A DNA stretch of 49,292 bases. Origin: Frankiales bacterium (GTDB taxonomy: Bacteria; Actinomycetota; Actinomycetes; Mycobacteriales; Jatrophihabitantaceae). A program made the position numbers and the translations under genes. Positions within the stretch are counted from its first letter, which is position 1. Every line of letters begins with the position of its first letter. Below, piece after piece: positions 18,010 to 25,710 of this stretch. The stretch spans positions 1-49,292 of the forward strand of contig JAOPUZ010000036.1 of the NCBI GenBank assembly GCA_025966315.1. The letters run 5' to 3'. The notes under the pieces are model-generated. The model did not search any database. It was not told the DNA's origin and was given only the letters and a program-made list of their open reading frames with translations.

Positions 18010-18613
18010 GACTCGTGCGCCCCATTTCTCCGGTGGGTAGTAGTGGTTGGGTCAGAAAGCGATGTAGCGGTTGCGCGAGCTCATCCACGTGAACGAACGG
18101 CAGGTAGGTCGCCGGACACAGGTCCTGCAGATCCTGCAGCAAGGTGGTGGTCAGCGGCGCGGCCGGATGGAGCGCGAACAGCATGGGAATCTTCCGAGTA
18201 GCTGCGTTGTAGGCCACCTCGAACGCGCCGGATTCGCTGAGTGCTGTGCGGATGACAAGCAGCGCGTCGGCCGTGGCGAGCAGACCGAGCCGGTAAGAGC
18301 GAAACGCGGTAGGTGTGAAGACTTGGCCGGTAGCACGTTCGAAGTTCGCCCGGAAGGTCCCAGCCTCGTGAGCGGTGTATCCAGTGATCACGTTGACATG
18401 GGAGAAGCGCTCGTCGATGCGAAGCAGATCGAGGACGTCTTGGGTGATCTGTTGATCACTCGCGCCTGCGCGGGTGAGCGGTTGGCGGAGGAACAGCCGA
18501 CGTCCTAGCGGGTGGTTTGCTGGCACGCCGCCGACCGTTTTTTCGGCATCCTGCTGGAGTCTCATCACGCCTCCGGTATGCGTCGTCACTCGATCTGCGG
18601 CCACGATTTGCAT
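17996..18613 (-). CDS. Possible nucleoside 2-deoxyribosyltransferase-like / Rossmann protein
   Basis: About 205 residues from ATG 18613; a later ATG at 18565 preceded by GGAGG is an equally good start. After a short N-terminal region, the middle and C-terminal part shows alternating hydrophobic strands and an acidic segment (LATADALLVIRTALSESGAFEVAYN) followed by IPMLFALHP, a pattern like the Glu-containing motif of nucleoside deoxyribosyltransferase/TIR-like folds. This is only a fold-level guess. The gene overlaps the next ORF by 14 bases and seems to head an operon ending in carAB, so a link to nucleotide metabolism is plausible. Confidence 0.45.
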   Translation of the reverse strand: MQIVAADRVTTHTGGVMRLQQDAEKTVGGVPANHPLGRRLFLRQPLTRAGASDQQITQDVLDLLRIDERFSHVNVITGYTAHEAGTFRANFERATGQVFTPTAFRSYRLGLLATADALLVIRTALSESGAFEVAYNAATRKIPMLFALHPAAPLTTTLLQDLQDLCPATYLPFVHVDELAQPLHRFLTQPLLPTGEMGRTSHEYV

Positions 18614-18931
18614 CTTTCGCAAATTCCTGATGTCCGTCGTGTTTCAGACATGTTGCAGAAGTCCAAGTTGGCGAGGTAGTGCCCATGGGCCCTACGCGAC
18701 CGAGGCGAATGCTTCTGGAATCGATCCAGCAAATTAAGGGCAATCACGGTCATGGCTCGGATATTCCGAGGCCCGCCGTGGCTGGGGCTAGCGGGCGCTC
18801 CGATGACGATCATGGCCCGGTTGGCTGAGCGCATCGTCGCGACGGTTCCAACGATGATCATGCGTCCGGCCCCGGGCCGGTACACCCAGCGGAGCCCGTC
18901 GAACATCCTGTCTGCTAGCTTGACAAGAGAC
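18614..18931. other. Intergenic region between the carAB-side operon and znuA
   Basis: Divergent promoter region of about 320 bases. A minus-strand frame (18586-18906) and the open frame leading into znuA from 18752 cross it, but neither has recognisable protein features or a supported start. TTGACA at 18920-18925 is a candidate -35 for the zinc operon. Confidence 0.3.
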
Positions 18932-18949
18932 GTAAATGATTCCCATTAC
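18932..18949 (+). promoter_or_regulatory. Probable Zur box upstream of znuA
   Basis: GTAAATGATTCCCATTAC is an imperfect inverted repeat close in form to actinobacterial Zur operators (AATGAT-N-CATT type). It begins just after TTGACA (18920-18925), overlapping the expected -10 region of the zinc-uptake operon, an ideal position for zinc-dependent repression. Recognised by eye only. Confidence 0.6.
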
Positions 18950-19006
18950 CGGTACGGTACTCAATACGTAACGGTAGCCATGTACCGACATTGGGGAGAT
19001 AGCGCT

Positions 19007-19915
19007 TTGAGAACTCACCGCCGTGCTGGATGGCTTGTGGTGGTGTGCGCGACGACGCTGTCGTTGGCGCTGACGGCATGCAGCAGCGCAGACGAGTCGG
19101 CCAACAGCAAAACCGTGACCGTGGTGGCCGCCGAGAACTTCTGGGGCGACATCGTCAGCCAGATCGGCGGCGCGCACGTCAAGGTCACCTCGATCATCAG
19201 CGATCCCAACACGGACCCGCACGAGTACGAGTCGAGTGCTCAGAACGCGGCCTCGCTGGCCACGGCCGATTTCGTGCTCGAGAACGGACTGGGCTACGAC
19301 GCTTTCATGGACAAGCTGCTGGCCGCCTCGCCCCATGACGGCCGCGACGTGCTGTCGGTGGAAAAGATTCTCAACGTCACCGGCGACAATCCCAACCCGC
19401 ACATCTGGTACGACGCGGCCGAGTTACCGAAGGTGGCCGCCGCAATTGCCGGCGAACTCGGCCACCTCGATCCAACCGATCAGGCCGCCTTCACCGCGAA
19501 TGCGCAGACCTTCGACCAGAGCTTGCAGCCGCTGCTGAGCGTGATCGCGACGATCAAGAATAAGTATCACGGGACGAAGATCGCCTTCACCGAACGCGTG
19601 CCGGGTTATCTGGTCGACGCGGCCGGCCTCGTCCTCGGCGTACCGGCCAGCTTCGCCCAGTCGGTCGAGGACGGCAGCGATCCGAGCCCGTCCGACACGG
19701 CCGCGTTCAACGCGGCGCTAACGTCCAAGACGGTCAAAGTCCTGCTGTACAACAGCCAAGTCACCGACGACGAGACGACCAAGATCAAACAGCTGGCCAC
19801 CTCCAGCGGCGTGCCGATCGTTGGCGTGACCGAGACGCTGCCGCCGACGGACCGGGACTTCCAGGCCTGGCAGCTTCGCCAGGCCCAGCAGCTGCTCACC
19901 GCGCTCGGGGGCTGA
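19007..19915 (+). CDS. znuA: Zinc ABC transporter substrate-binding lipoprotein
   Basis: 302 residues from a TTG at 19007 with GGGGAG eight bases upstream; the ATG at 18980 has no ribosome-binding site and places that purine tract inside the gene. Basic N-terminus, hydrophobic stretch and lipobox LTAC with Cys25, so lipid-anchored outside the membrane. Cluster A-I metal-binding features: His in DPNTDPHEYE, His in NPNPHIWYD, and TERVPGYL where many homologues carry the third ligand. It delivers Zn2+ (possibly Mn2+) to the ZnuB channel. It heads a three-gene operon (znuA-C-B) and is preceded by a Zur box, which argues for zinc. Confidence 0.85.
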   Translation: MRTHRRAGWLVVVCATTLSLALTACSSADESANSKTVTVVAAENFWGDIVSQIGGAHVKVTSIISDPNTDPHEYESSAQNAASLATADFVLENGLGYDAFMDKLLAASPHDGRDVLSVEKILNVTGDNPNPHIWYDAAELPKVAAAIAGELGHLDPTDQAAFTANAQTFDQSLQPLLSVIATIKNKYHGTKIAFTERVPGYLVDAAGLVLGVPASFAQSVEDGSDPSPSDTAAFNAALTSKTVKVLLYNSQVTDDETTKIKQLATSSGVPIVGVTETLPPTDRDFQAWQLRQAQQLLTALGG

Positions 19916-19923
19916 TCCCGACA

Positions 19924-20694
19924 ATGGCGCCGCACCCCGTCCTGACCCTGCACGCGGCCACTCTTGAACTGGGTGAGCGCCGGCTCTGGTCCGAGTTGGA
20001 ACTCAGCGTCGAACACGGAGAGTTCCTGGCCGTCCTCGGCCCGAACGGCGCGGGCAAGACCTCGTTCTTGAAGGTGCTGCTCGGCCTGTTGCCCTTGACG
20101 TCCGGGGCCGTACGTATCGAGGGGATCAGCCCGCGTCGGGGCAGTAGCCTCGTCGGATACGTGCCCCAGCAAAGGGGGTTCGATGCCGAGCTCGGCGCCC
20201 GCGGCCGGGATCTGGTCGCCCTCGGCGTCGACGGCCACCGGCTGGGCCGGCCCTGGCCGAGCCGCGAAACGCGTCGACGGGTGACCGCGGCGATCGATGC
20301 GGTTGGCGCCGCCGGGTATGCCGACGCGCCGATCGGCCGGTTGTCCGGTGGTGAGCAGCAGCGGTTGCGGATAGCGCAGGCGTTGATCGGTGACCCGGGC
20401 CTGCTGTTATGTGACGAGCCGCTGCTGTCGCTGGATCTCAACCATCAGCAGGCGGTGCTGGATCTGATCGACGACCGCCGGCGAGGGCATGGCACGGCCG
20501 TACTGATGGTCACGCACGAGATCAATCCGGTACTGCCGCTGGTCGATCGCATTCTCTACCTGGCGAGCGGACGCTGGGCCATCGGAACCCCGGATGAGGT
20601 GATGACCAGCGCCTGCCTCTCGGACCTGTACGGCACCGAGATCGATGTGCTGCGGGTACGGCAACGCATTGTGGTCATCGGTGCCGCGGCGTGA
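19924..20694 (+). CDS. znuC: Zinc ABC transporter ATP-binding protein
   Basis: 256 residues with a complete ABC ATPase set: Walker A GPNGAGKTS, signature LSGGEQQRLRIAQAL, Walker B LLLCDEPLLSLD and the switch His in VTHEINPV. It energises import through ZnuB. It lies eight bases after znuA and its stop overlaps the znuB GTG (GTGA). The Q-loop segment VPQQRGFD is typical of metal-family importers. Cytoplasmic, peripheral to the membrane. Confidence 0.9.
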   Translation: MAPHPVLTLHAATLELGERRLWSELELSVEHGEFLAVLGPNGAGKTSFLKVLLGLLPLTSGAVRIEGISPRRGSSLVGYVPQQRGFDAELGARGRDLVALGVDGHRLGRPWPSRETRRRVTAAIDAVGAAGYADAPIGRLSGGEQQRLRIAQALIGDPGLLLCDEPLLSLDLNHQQAVLDLIDDRRRGHGTAVLMVTHEINPVLPLVDRILYLASGRWAIGTPDEVMTSACLSDLYGTEIDVLRVRQRIVVIGAAA

Positions 20695-21569
20695 ACGTGA
20701 CTACCTATCTACAACTTCCGTTTGCCCAGCACGCGCTGATCGCGGCTACCGTCATTGCGCTGATCAGTGGTTTGATCGGGCCCTTTGTCGCCTCGCGCGA
20801 TATGGCCTTCGCCGTGCATGGTGCTGCCGAGCTGGCATTCCCCAGCGCCGCGGCCGGCTTGCTCATCGCCGGTGACGCGGTCAACGGCGCCCTCATCGGT
20901 TCCTTGGTGGTGGCCACTGCAATCGGACTGCTGGGCGAACGGCAGAGTGAACGCAACACCGCGATCGGCGTCATTCTGGCTTTCGGGTTGGGGCTGGGCG
21001 TGCTGTTGCTGTCCTACTATCACGGCTTTGCGGCCGAGGCGACGAACATCCTGTTCGGCAATATCCTCGGCGTCAGCACCCACGACATCGAAGTTCTCTG
21101 TGGCATCGCCGTACTCGTCGTGGCCGTGCTGGCCGTGCTGTACCGCCCGTTGCTGTTCGCCTCGATCGACCCGGACGTTGCCGCTGCTCGAGGCGTCCGC
21201 AACCGTCTCGTCGGACTGGTCTTCGTTTACCTGCTGGCCCTCACGGTGACTGCGGCGGCCCAGATCGTCGGCACCCTGCTGGTCCTGAGTCTGGCCATAA
21301 CACCGGCCGCGGCGGCCCGGCGGTTGTCCGCGAACCCGCTGAAGGTCACAGGGCTTTCTGTCCTGTTCGCGTTGGTGGCCGCCGACGGGGGGCTGTTGCT
21401 CAGCCTGCAGTACGACACCATCAAGGCCAGCGTGTTCATCACCTTCATCAGCTTCACGCTGTATCTCGGCGCGCGGTGTGCCGGCGTTGCCGGAGCGCGA
21501 GGGCGGCCAGCAGGCACAGCGCGGCGCCCAGCAGGATTGCCGCCGTCACCGTCCGGCTGTCCGCGCTGA
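20691..21569 (+). CDS. znuB: Zinc ABC transporter permease
   Basis: 292 residues with about eight hydrophobic segments, matching ABC-3 family metal permeases; ASRDMAFAVHGAAELAFPSA and LVLSLAITPAAAARRLSANP are conserved regions of that family. The GTG start overlaps znuC by four bases. The last ~38 residues (from about RCAGVAG) are Arg/Ala/Pro-rich, do not look like the family C-terminus and run antisense through the end of the convergent beta-lactamase-like gene, so the original stop may have been lost. Confidence 0.87.
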   Translation: MNVTTYLQLPFAQHALIAATVIALISGLIGPFVASRDMAFAVHGAAELAFPSAAAGLLIAGDAVNGALIGSLVVATAIGLLGERQSERNTAIGVILAFGLGLGVLLLSYYHGFAAEATNILFGNILGVSTHDIEVLCGIAVLVVAVLAVLYRPLLFASIDPDVAAARGVRNRLVGLVFVYLLALTVTAAAQIVGTLLVLSLAITPAAAARRLSANPLKVTGLSVLFALVAADGGLLLSLQYDTIKASVFITFISFTLYLGARCAGVAGARGRPAGTARRPAGLPPSPSGCPR

Positions 21570-22560
21570 ACCAGCTCTCGGATTGGCTTTGCCGTCCGGC
21601 CAGGTTCTGCCTCGGCTGCGTCCCGTCGGCCAACACCCGGTGCGGCGCGTGCGTGGCGGGCGTGCTCGGCGACGCCGACACGGCCGGGGCGGAACTCGCC
21701 GGAGCGGAGGTCGCCGCGCTGGCGGGAACCGTGACCACACCGCCCGGTGCGACCGCCGCGGCTAGCGCGTTGATGACCGGGAGCAATTGATCCATCGATT
21801 CGTACGGGATGTGCTGCACCAGGATCGCCACCGCGTAGCGGCCGTCCTCGAGGAAGCCGGTCGAGTTGAGCTGCTCGCTGTTGAACGCGTCGTCGTCGCC
21901 GCCCCAGCCCTGCTTGAACCCACCGTCCGAGGTCTGCGCGGCCAGCCCGAAGGCCTGATCTGTCCCGTCCGACGCGGTGTCTTCCATGTGGTCCATCGCG
22001 TTCATCAGCCAGGGCCCAACCACCGGATCCGCCTTGATCGCGGCATACAACCGGACGAGGCCGGACGCGGTGATCTTCGTGTTGCCCCACTGCCCGGACT
22101 CGATCGGCGCGGCGCCCAGATCGGTTATGCCGTAACGGGATTCTGCCCACGCTATGAGTGACGGCCCGTCCGCCACGCCCCACAGATCGTCGGCGGCGTC
22201 ATCGTCGGACTGGGTGATCATCTGGTACGCCAGCTGCTCGGTATTGCCGGTCAGCTGGCCGGTCGCCAGCAGCTTCGCCGCGATCAGCACCTTCACCACG
22301 CTCTCGGTCGGGAATTGCGTATCGGCCTGCGCGGAGCCGTAGTACGCCCCGGTCGTGGTGTCGAGCACCGCCACGGCGGCGTTCGCGTCGTCCTCGGCGG
22401 TCAATAGCGCTGCGTGCACGGCGTCCGGTACAGCGACGACGGATTCAGCCGGCGCCGAACCGGTCGCGGCCGATGCCGATGCGGCGGACGCGAACGCGAG
22501 GGTGAGGACGGTCAACGCGGCGGCCAGCGGCAGTCCGGATCGGCGCCACCACGTATGCAT
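21454..22560 (-). CDS. Membrane-anchored serine beta-lactamase-fold protein
   Basis: 368 residues. Signal peptide (to about 30), then a class A beta-lactamase-like domain with Ser87-x-x-Lys90 in TESVVKVL, an SDD tripeptide at 118-120 in the SDN position and K216-Q-G in the KTG position. These deviate from true beta-lactamases, so a peptidoglycan-related or inactive penicillin-recognising role is more likely. An Ala/Pro/Ser linker and a C-terminal hydrophobic helix with a basic tail (LRQRRHTARR) suggest anchoring on the outer face of the membrane. Its last 116 bases overlap convergent znuB. Confidence 0.7.
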   Translation of the reverse strand: MHTWWRRSGLPLAAALTVLTLAFASAASASAATGSAPAESVVAVPDAVHAALLTAEDDANAAVAVLDTTTGAYYGSAQADTQFPTESVVKVLIAAKLLATGQLTGNTEQLAYQMITQSDDDAADDLWGVADGPSLIAWAESRYGITDLGAAPIESGQWGNTKITASGLVRLYAAIKADPVVGPWLMNAMDHMEDTASDGTDQAFGLAAQTSDGGFKQGWGGDDDAFNSEQLNSTGFLEDGRYAVAILVQHIPYESMDQLLPVINALAAAVAPGGVVTVPASAATSAPASSAPAVSASPSTPATHAPHRVLADGTQPRQNLAGRQSQSESWFSADSRTVTAAILLGAALCLLAALALRQRRHTARRDTA

Positions 22561-22671
22561 TATTGGATTCCATCAACGCGGGATGTGCGCCAGCTGCGTA
22601 CCCGATGAGAGGACGCGATGCTCCCCCCGACCGGGCTCAGGTCATACCAGCAGGCGCGGCGGGGATCCGAC

Positions 22672-23301
22672 TCACGCCACGGGCCCCTCGAAGAGGTGTC
22701 TGAAGTCCAGCAGTGACGCCAGAACGACCGCCGCACCGGCATCGTGAAGGTCCTTCTCACTGTGCGAGCCAGTGAGTACCCCGATCCCGGGGACGCCGGC
22801 GGCAGCGGCGCCCGCCATGTCCAGCGGGTGGTCGCCCACGTAGCAACCCGCGGCATTCTGTCGCATCGCCGGTGCCTTCTCCGTCCCAGTCATGCCACCT
22901 ACGACGACGTCAGCAGATAGGCCACACGCGAGCAGCGCCACCTCGGCAATATGCTGACGCCGTGACGTGATGACGATCGATTTGCCGCCACGAGCGGAGA
23001 CCTCGGCCAGCGCGGCTGCCGCCCCCGGTAGCGGCTCAAGGAACTGCAGCCCGGGCCCCACAAAGGCAGATCTGAACTGATCGGCCGCCTGGTCAAGGAG
23101 CTCGTCGGCAACCCAGCGGCTGAGTTCGGCCCGGATGGGTGGTCCGAGGCGTCGCACGAACTCGTCCACGTCGATGGCAGTGCCAAGCGATGCGTTCACA
23201 GATTCGAGGGCGAAGGCGGTCGCCTCGCGCGTGTCGATCAGCGTGAGATCCAGGTCAAAGCCGATCCGGGGAGCGGGCTGGCCGGCGAACAAGGCGATCA
23301 T
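22672..23301 (-). CDS. HAD-superfamily hydrolase (phosphatase)
   Basis: 209 residues from ATG 23301; the longer open frame to 23511 adds a low-quality Arg-rich extension. All HAD motifs are visible: motif I GFDLDLTLIDT (nucleophile Asp and acid Asp), motif II ITSR, Lys in EKAPA and motif IV VGDHPLDMAGA. A helical cap lies between motifs I and II, typical of phosphoglycolate phosphatase-like enzymes. Probably dephosphorylates a small sugar or glycolate phosphate in the cytoplasm; substrate not predictable. Confidence 0.8.
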   Translation of the reverse strand: MIALFAGQPAPRIGFDLDLTLIDTREATAFALESVNASLGTAIDVDEFVRRLGPPIRAELSRWVADELLDQAADQFRSAFVGPGLQFLEPLPGAAAALAEVSARGGKSIVITSRRQHIAEVALLACGLSADVVVGGMTGTEKAPAMRQNAAGCYVGDHPLDMAGAAAAGVPGIGVLTGSHSEKDLHDAGAAVVLASLLDFRHLFEGPVA

Positions 23302-23467
23302 CGAATGATCACCGTCGCGTAGGCGGCTGCCAACCTCGCCGCGATCTGGTCGGTCCCGATCAGATCCTCCAACGACGCCGTCCAGCATCAACTGCGGCCT
23401 TCCTCCGGAAGATAGATCAAATGCGGATTCGATTGTCCGGCCAATCCGCCAGTCGTCGATCACGCGC

Positions 23468-24389
23468 TCAGGCCGTCGGCGCGGGGGATCGGAGCAGGGC
23501 CGGCGCCTCACCGATGATGTGGCGCCGTAGCTCGGCGACCGGGGTGGACAGTCTTCGGTCCGCGGACCAGGCTAGCGAGATGGTTCGGCTGGCCCCGCGA
23601 TCGGCCAGCGCGAGTTCGTGGGTGCCTTGCGCGCCGATCCCACCGGGCAACACCGCGACTCCCAGCCCCGCGGCCACCAGGCCGGCGGCCGTGGTCATCT
23701 CCTGGCTTTCGAACGCGTACCGGATTGGCAAGCGCGCGGCCCGCAACAGATTGTCAGTGATGGTGCGCAAGCCGTACCCCACGGTCATCGTGATGAACGG
23801 CTCGCCGGCAACGTCGGTCAGCCGGACCCGACGACGAGCGGCCAGCCGATGGCTGGTCGGAATTACCAACGCCAAGGGCTGGTCTGCCAGCTTGCGCGAA
23901 GCGATCCGCGGATCGTTGGACGGTATGGGGGCCGCCAATCCCAGATCGAGCCGGCCCTCGAGCACGCCCTGCACGATGCGCTCGGCCGAGTCCTGTACGA
24001 GCTGGATGGTGAGCCCCGGGGTGCGTGATGCGGAATCCGCGGATCAAACCGGGGATCAGGGTAGGGCCCATGCTGTGCAAGAAACCCAGGACAACCGTGC
24101 CGGTGTCCGGATCGGCTTCCGCCCGAACCTCGCGGAGGCCGTTGAGCAGTTCGTCCAGTGCGCGCCCGGCGTGCTCGGCAAGCAGGGCGCCGTGCCGGGT
24201 CAGCCGGACGCCGCGGCCCTCACGCTGGAGCAGCGGTACCCCGATTGCCTCGGACAGCCGCGCGATCGAGCGTGACAACGTGGGTTGCGGCACGCCGAGA
24301 TCCTGAGCGGCCCGGGTGATGTGCTCGTAACGGGCCACGGCTACTAGCTCTTCCAGGCCGGCCGCCAAGCCGAACGTCTCATACGCCAT
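23468..24389 (-). pseudogene. LysR-family regulator with a single-base frameshift
   Basis: From ATG 24389 the first frame gives a LysR winged-helix N-terminus (LEELVAVARYEHITRAAQDL, PQPTLSRSIARLSEAIGVPL) and the start of the co-inducer domain up to HPG. The expected continuation, LTIQLVQDSAERIVQGVLEG RLDLGL, lies in another frame and runs to 23468. Deleting one G from the CCCCGGGG run at 24014-24021 joins both parts into a normal ~300-residue LysR protein. It may be a decayed gene or a sequencing error in a homopolymer. It is divergent from an MFS exporter, a YnfL/YnfM-like arrangement, with a palindrome at its start codon. Confidence 0.75.
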
Positions 24390-24397
24390 CGTATGAG
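24378..24397. promoter_or_regulatory. Perfect palindrome between lysR-type gene and MFS gene
   Basis: CTCATACGccatCGTATGAG has 8-bp perfect arms and a 4-base centre that is the CAT of the minus-strand start codon. It overlaps the start of the LysR gene and lies 26 bases before the MFS ATG, so a bound regulator could control both. Confidence 0.6.
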
Positions 24398-24423
24398 AAT
24401 AGGCTCTAACTGACATTGGACGT

Positions 24424-25644
24424 ATGGGTTTGCGGGCTCGTAGTGTCGGCGGGGTGACTGGAGCGCTGACGTCTCGACCCGAGGGTCTGCGCACCGATAG
24501 CCCGGAGCTGCGCCGCGTCAAGCTGGCCATGCTGGCCGCCGGCCTGGCCGCGTTCAGCCTGCTGTATTTCACTCAGGCGTTGCTGCCGGCGATCGGCACC
24601 AGCTTCGGGGTCGGGCCGGCCGAGTCCAGCCTGACCATCTCGTGTGCGACCGGCGCCCTGGCGCTGGCCATCTTGCCGCTGTCCAGTCTGGCCGAATCGC
24701 TCGGCCGGATTCGAGTGATGCGGATCGGCTTGGCGGCGGCCTGTCTGTTGGCCCTCGCCGCCGCGGTGGCGCCAGATTTCTGGCTCCTGTTGGTGCTGCG
24801 GGCGCTGGCCGGCGTCGCCCTGGCTGCCGTGGTCGCGGTGGCCATGGGACACCTGGGCGACGAGGTGCACCCGAGCGGCATCGGGGCGGCGATCGGCCTG
24901 TACGTATCGGGCACCTCGCTGGGCGGCATCCTCGGTCGGCTGATCCCGGGCCTGGTCCAGGACACCGCGTCCTGGCGCTGGGCCGTCGTTGTCCTCACCG
25001 CCTGCTCCGGCCTGGCCGTCGCGGGTTTCTTCGTCCTGCTGCCACCGGCGCGGCGATTCGAGCCGCAGCCCCTGGACTTCGCGGTCCATCTGGGCGCGAT
25101 CCGAGACTTGCTGCGCGACGGCCGGATCAGGCGGCTGTGCGCGGTCGCGTTCCTGCTGATGGGCGGCTTCGTCGCCTGTTACAACTACCTCGGCTACCGG
25201 TTGATCGCGGCACCAATACAGCTCAGCAGCACCCTCGCCTCGCTGCTCTTTCTGGCCTACCTGGCCGGTACGGTCAGCGCTACCGTTGCGGGCCGGTTAG
25301 CCGACCGGATCGGCCGGCGAGCCGTGGCTAGCGGGGGCATCGCGGTCGCGGTGGCCGGCCTGCTACTCACCATTCCTGATCAGCTCGGGTGCATCACCGC
25401 CGGCCTGTTGATCTTTACGGCCGGGTTCTTCGCCGCGCACTCGGTGGCCAGCGCCTGGATCGGTCAGCTGGCCGAGCAACACCGAGCCCAGGGTTCGGCT
25501 CTGTACCTGATGGCCTACTACCTGGGCTCGAGTTCGCTGGGGTCCGGCATCGGGCTGGTGTACCTGCACGGCGGGTGGACAGCCACCGTGATTGTGATCG
25601 GCGTGGTCTTCCTGGGTGCGGCCGCGTGCGCCGCCGGAGCCTGA
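24424..25644 (+). CDS. MFS transporter, YnfM-like exporter
   Basis: 406 residues with about 12 hydrophobic segments. The MFS loop 2-3 signature is present in variant form (SSLAESLGRIRVMR), and its repeat appears in the second half as GRLADRIGRRAVASGG. The protein resembles 12-TM drug or metabolite exporters of the YnfM type. ATG 24424 is the first start; a GTG at 24454 could also serve. It is divergent from the LysR gene and likely controlled through the shared palindrome. The substrate is unknown. Convergent with poxB across a hairpin. Confidence 0.8.
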   Translation: MGLRARSVGGVTGALTSRPEGLRTDSPELRRVKLAMLAAGLAAFSLLYFTQALLPAIGTSFGVGPAESSLTISCATGALALAILPLSSLAESLGRIRVMRIGLAAACLLALAAAVAPDFWLLLVLRALAGVALAAVVAVAMGHLGDEVHPSGIGAAIGLYVSGTSLGGILGRLIPGLVQDTASWRWAVVVLTACSGLAVAGFFVLLPPARRFEPQPLDFAVHLGAIRDLLRDGRIRRLCAVAFLLMGGFVACYNYLGYRLIAAPIQLSSTLASLLFLAYLAGTVSATVAGRLADRIGRRAVASGGIAVAVAGLLLTIPDQLGCITAGLLIFTAGFFAAHSVASAWIGQLAEQHRAQGSALYLMAYYLGSSSLGSGIGLVYLHGGWTATVIVIGVVFLGAAACAAGA

Positions 25645-25656
25645 CCACCCGCGACT

Positions 25657-25696
25657 GTCCTAGGCAGGCGGCGCTATGACGTCGCCACGCTAGGAC
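25657..25696. terminator. Bidirectional terminator-like hairpin
   Basis: GTCCTAG at 25657-25663 pairs with CTAGGAC at 25690-25696, with an inner GGCG/CGCC pairing. It lies between the convergent MFS and poxB genes. There is no long T run, as is usual in high-GC actinobacteria. Confidence 0.55.
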
Positions 25697-25710
25697 TTTC
25701 CAACACGAGG

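Noticed and set aside
18586-18906. 106-residue minus-strand ORF before znuA
   Set aside because: No recognisable fold, and its 3' part overlaps the start of the better-supported 18613 gene.
21454-22560. True class A beta-lactamase (resistance gene)
   Set aside because: SDD and KQG replace SDN and KTG, and the protein carries a C-terminal membrane anchor; resistance is not supported.
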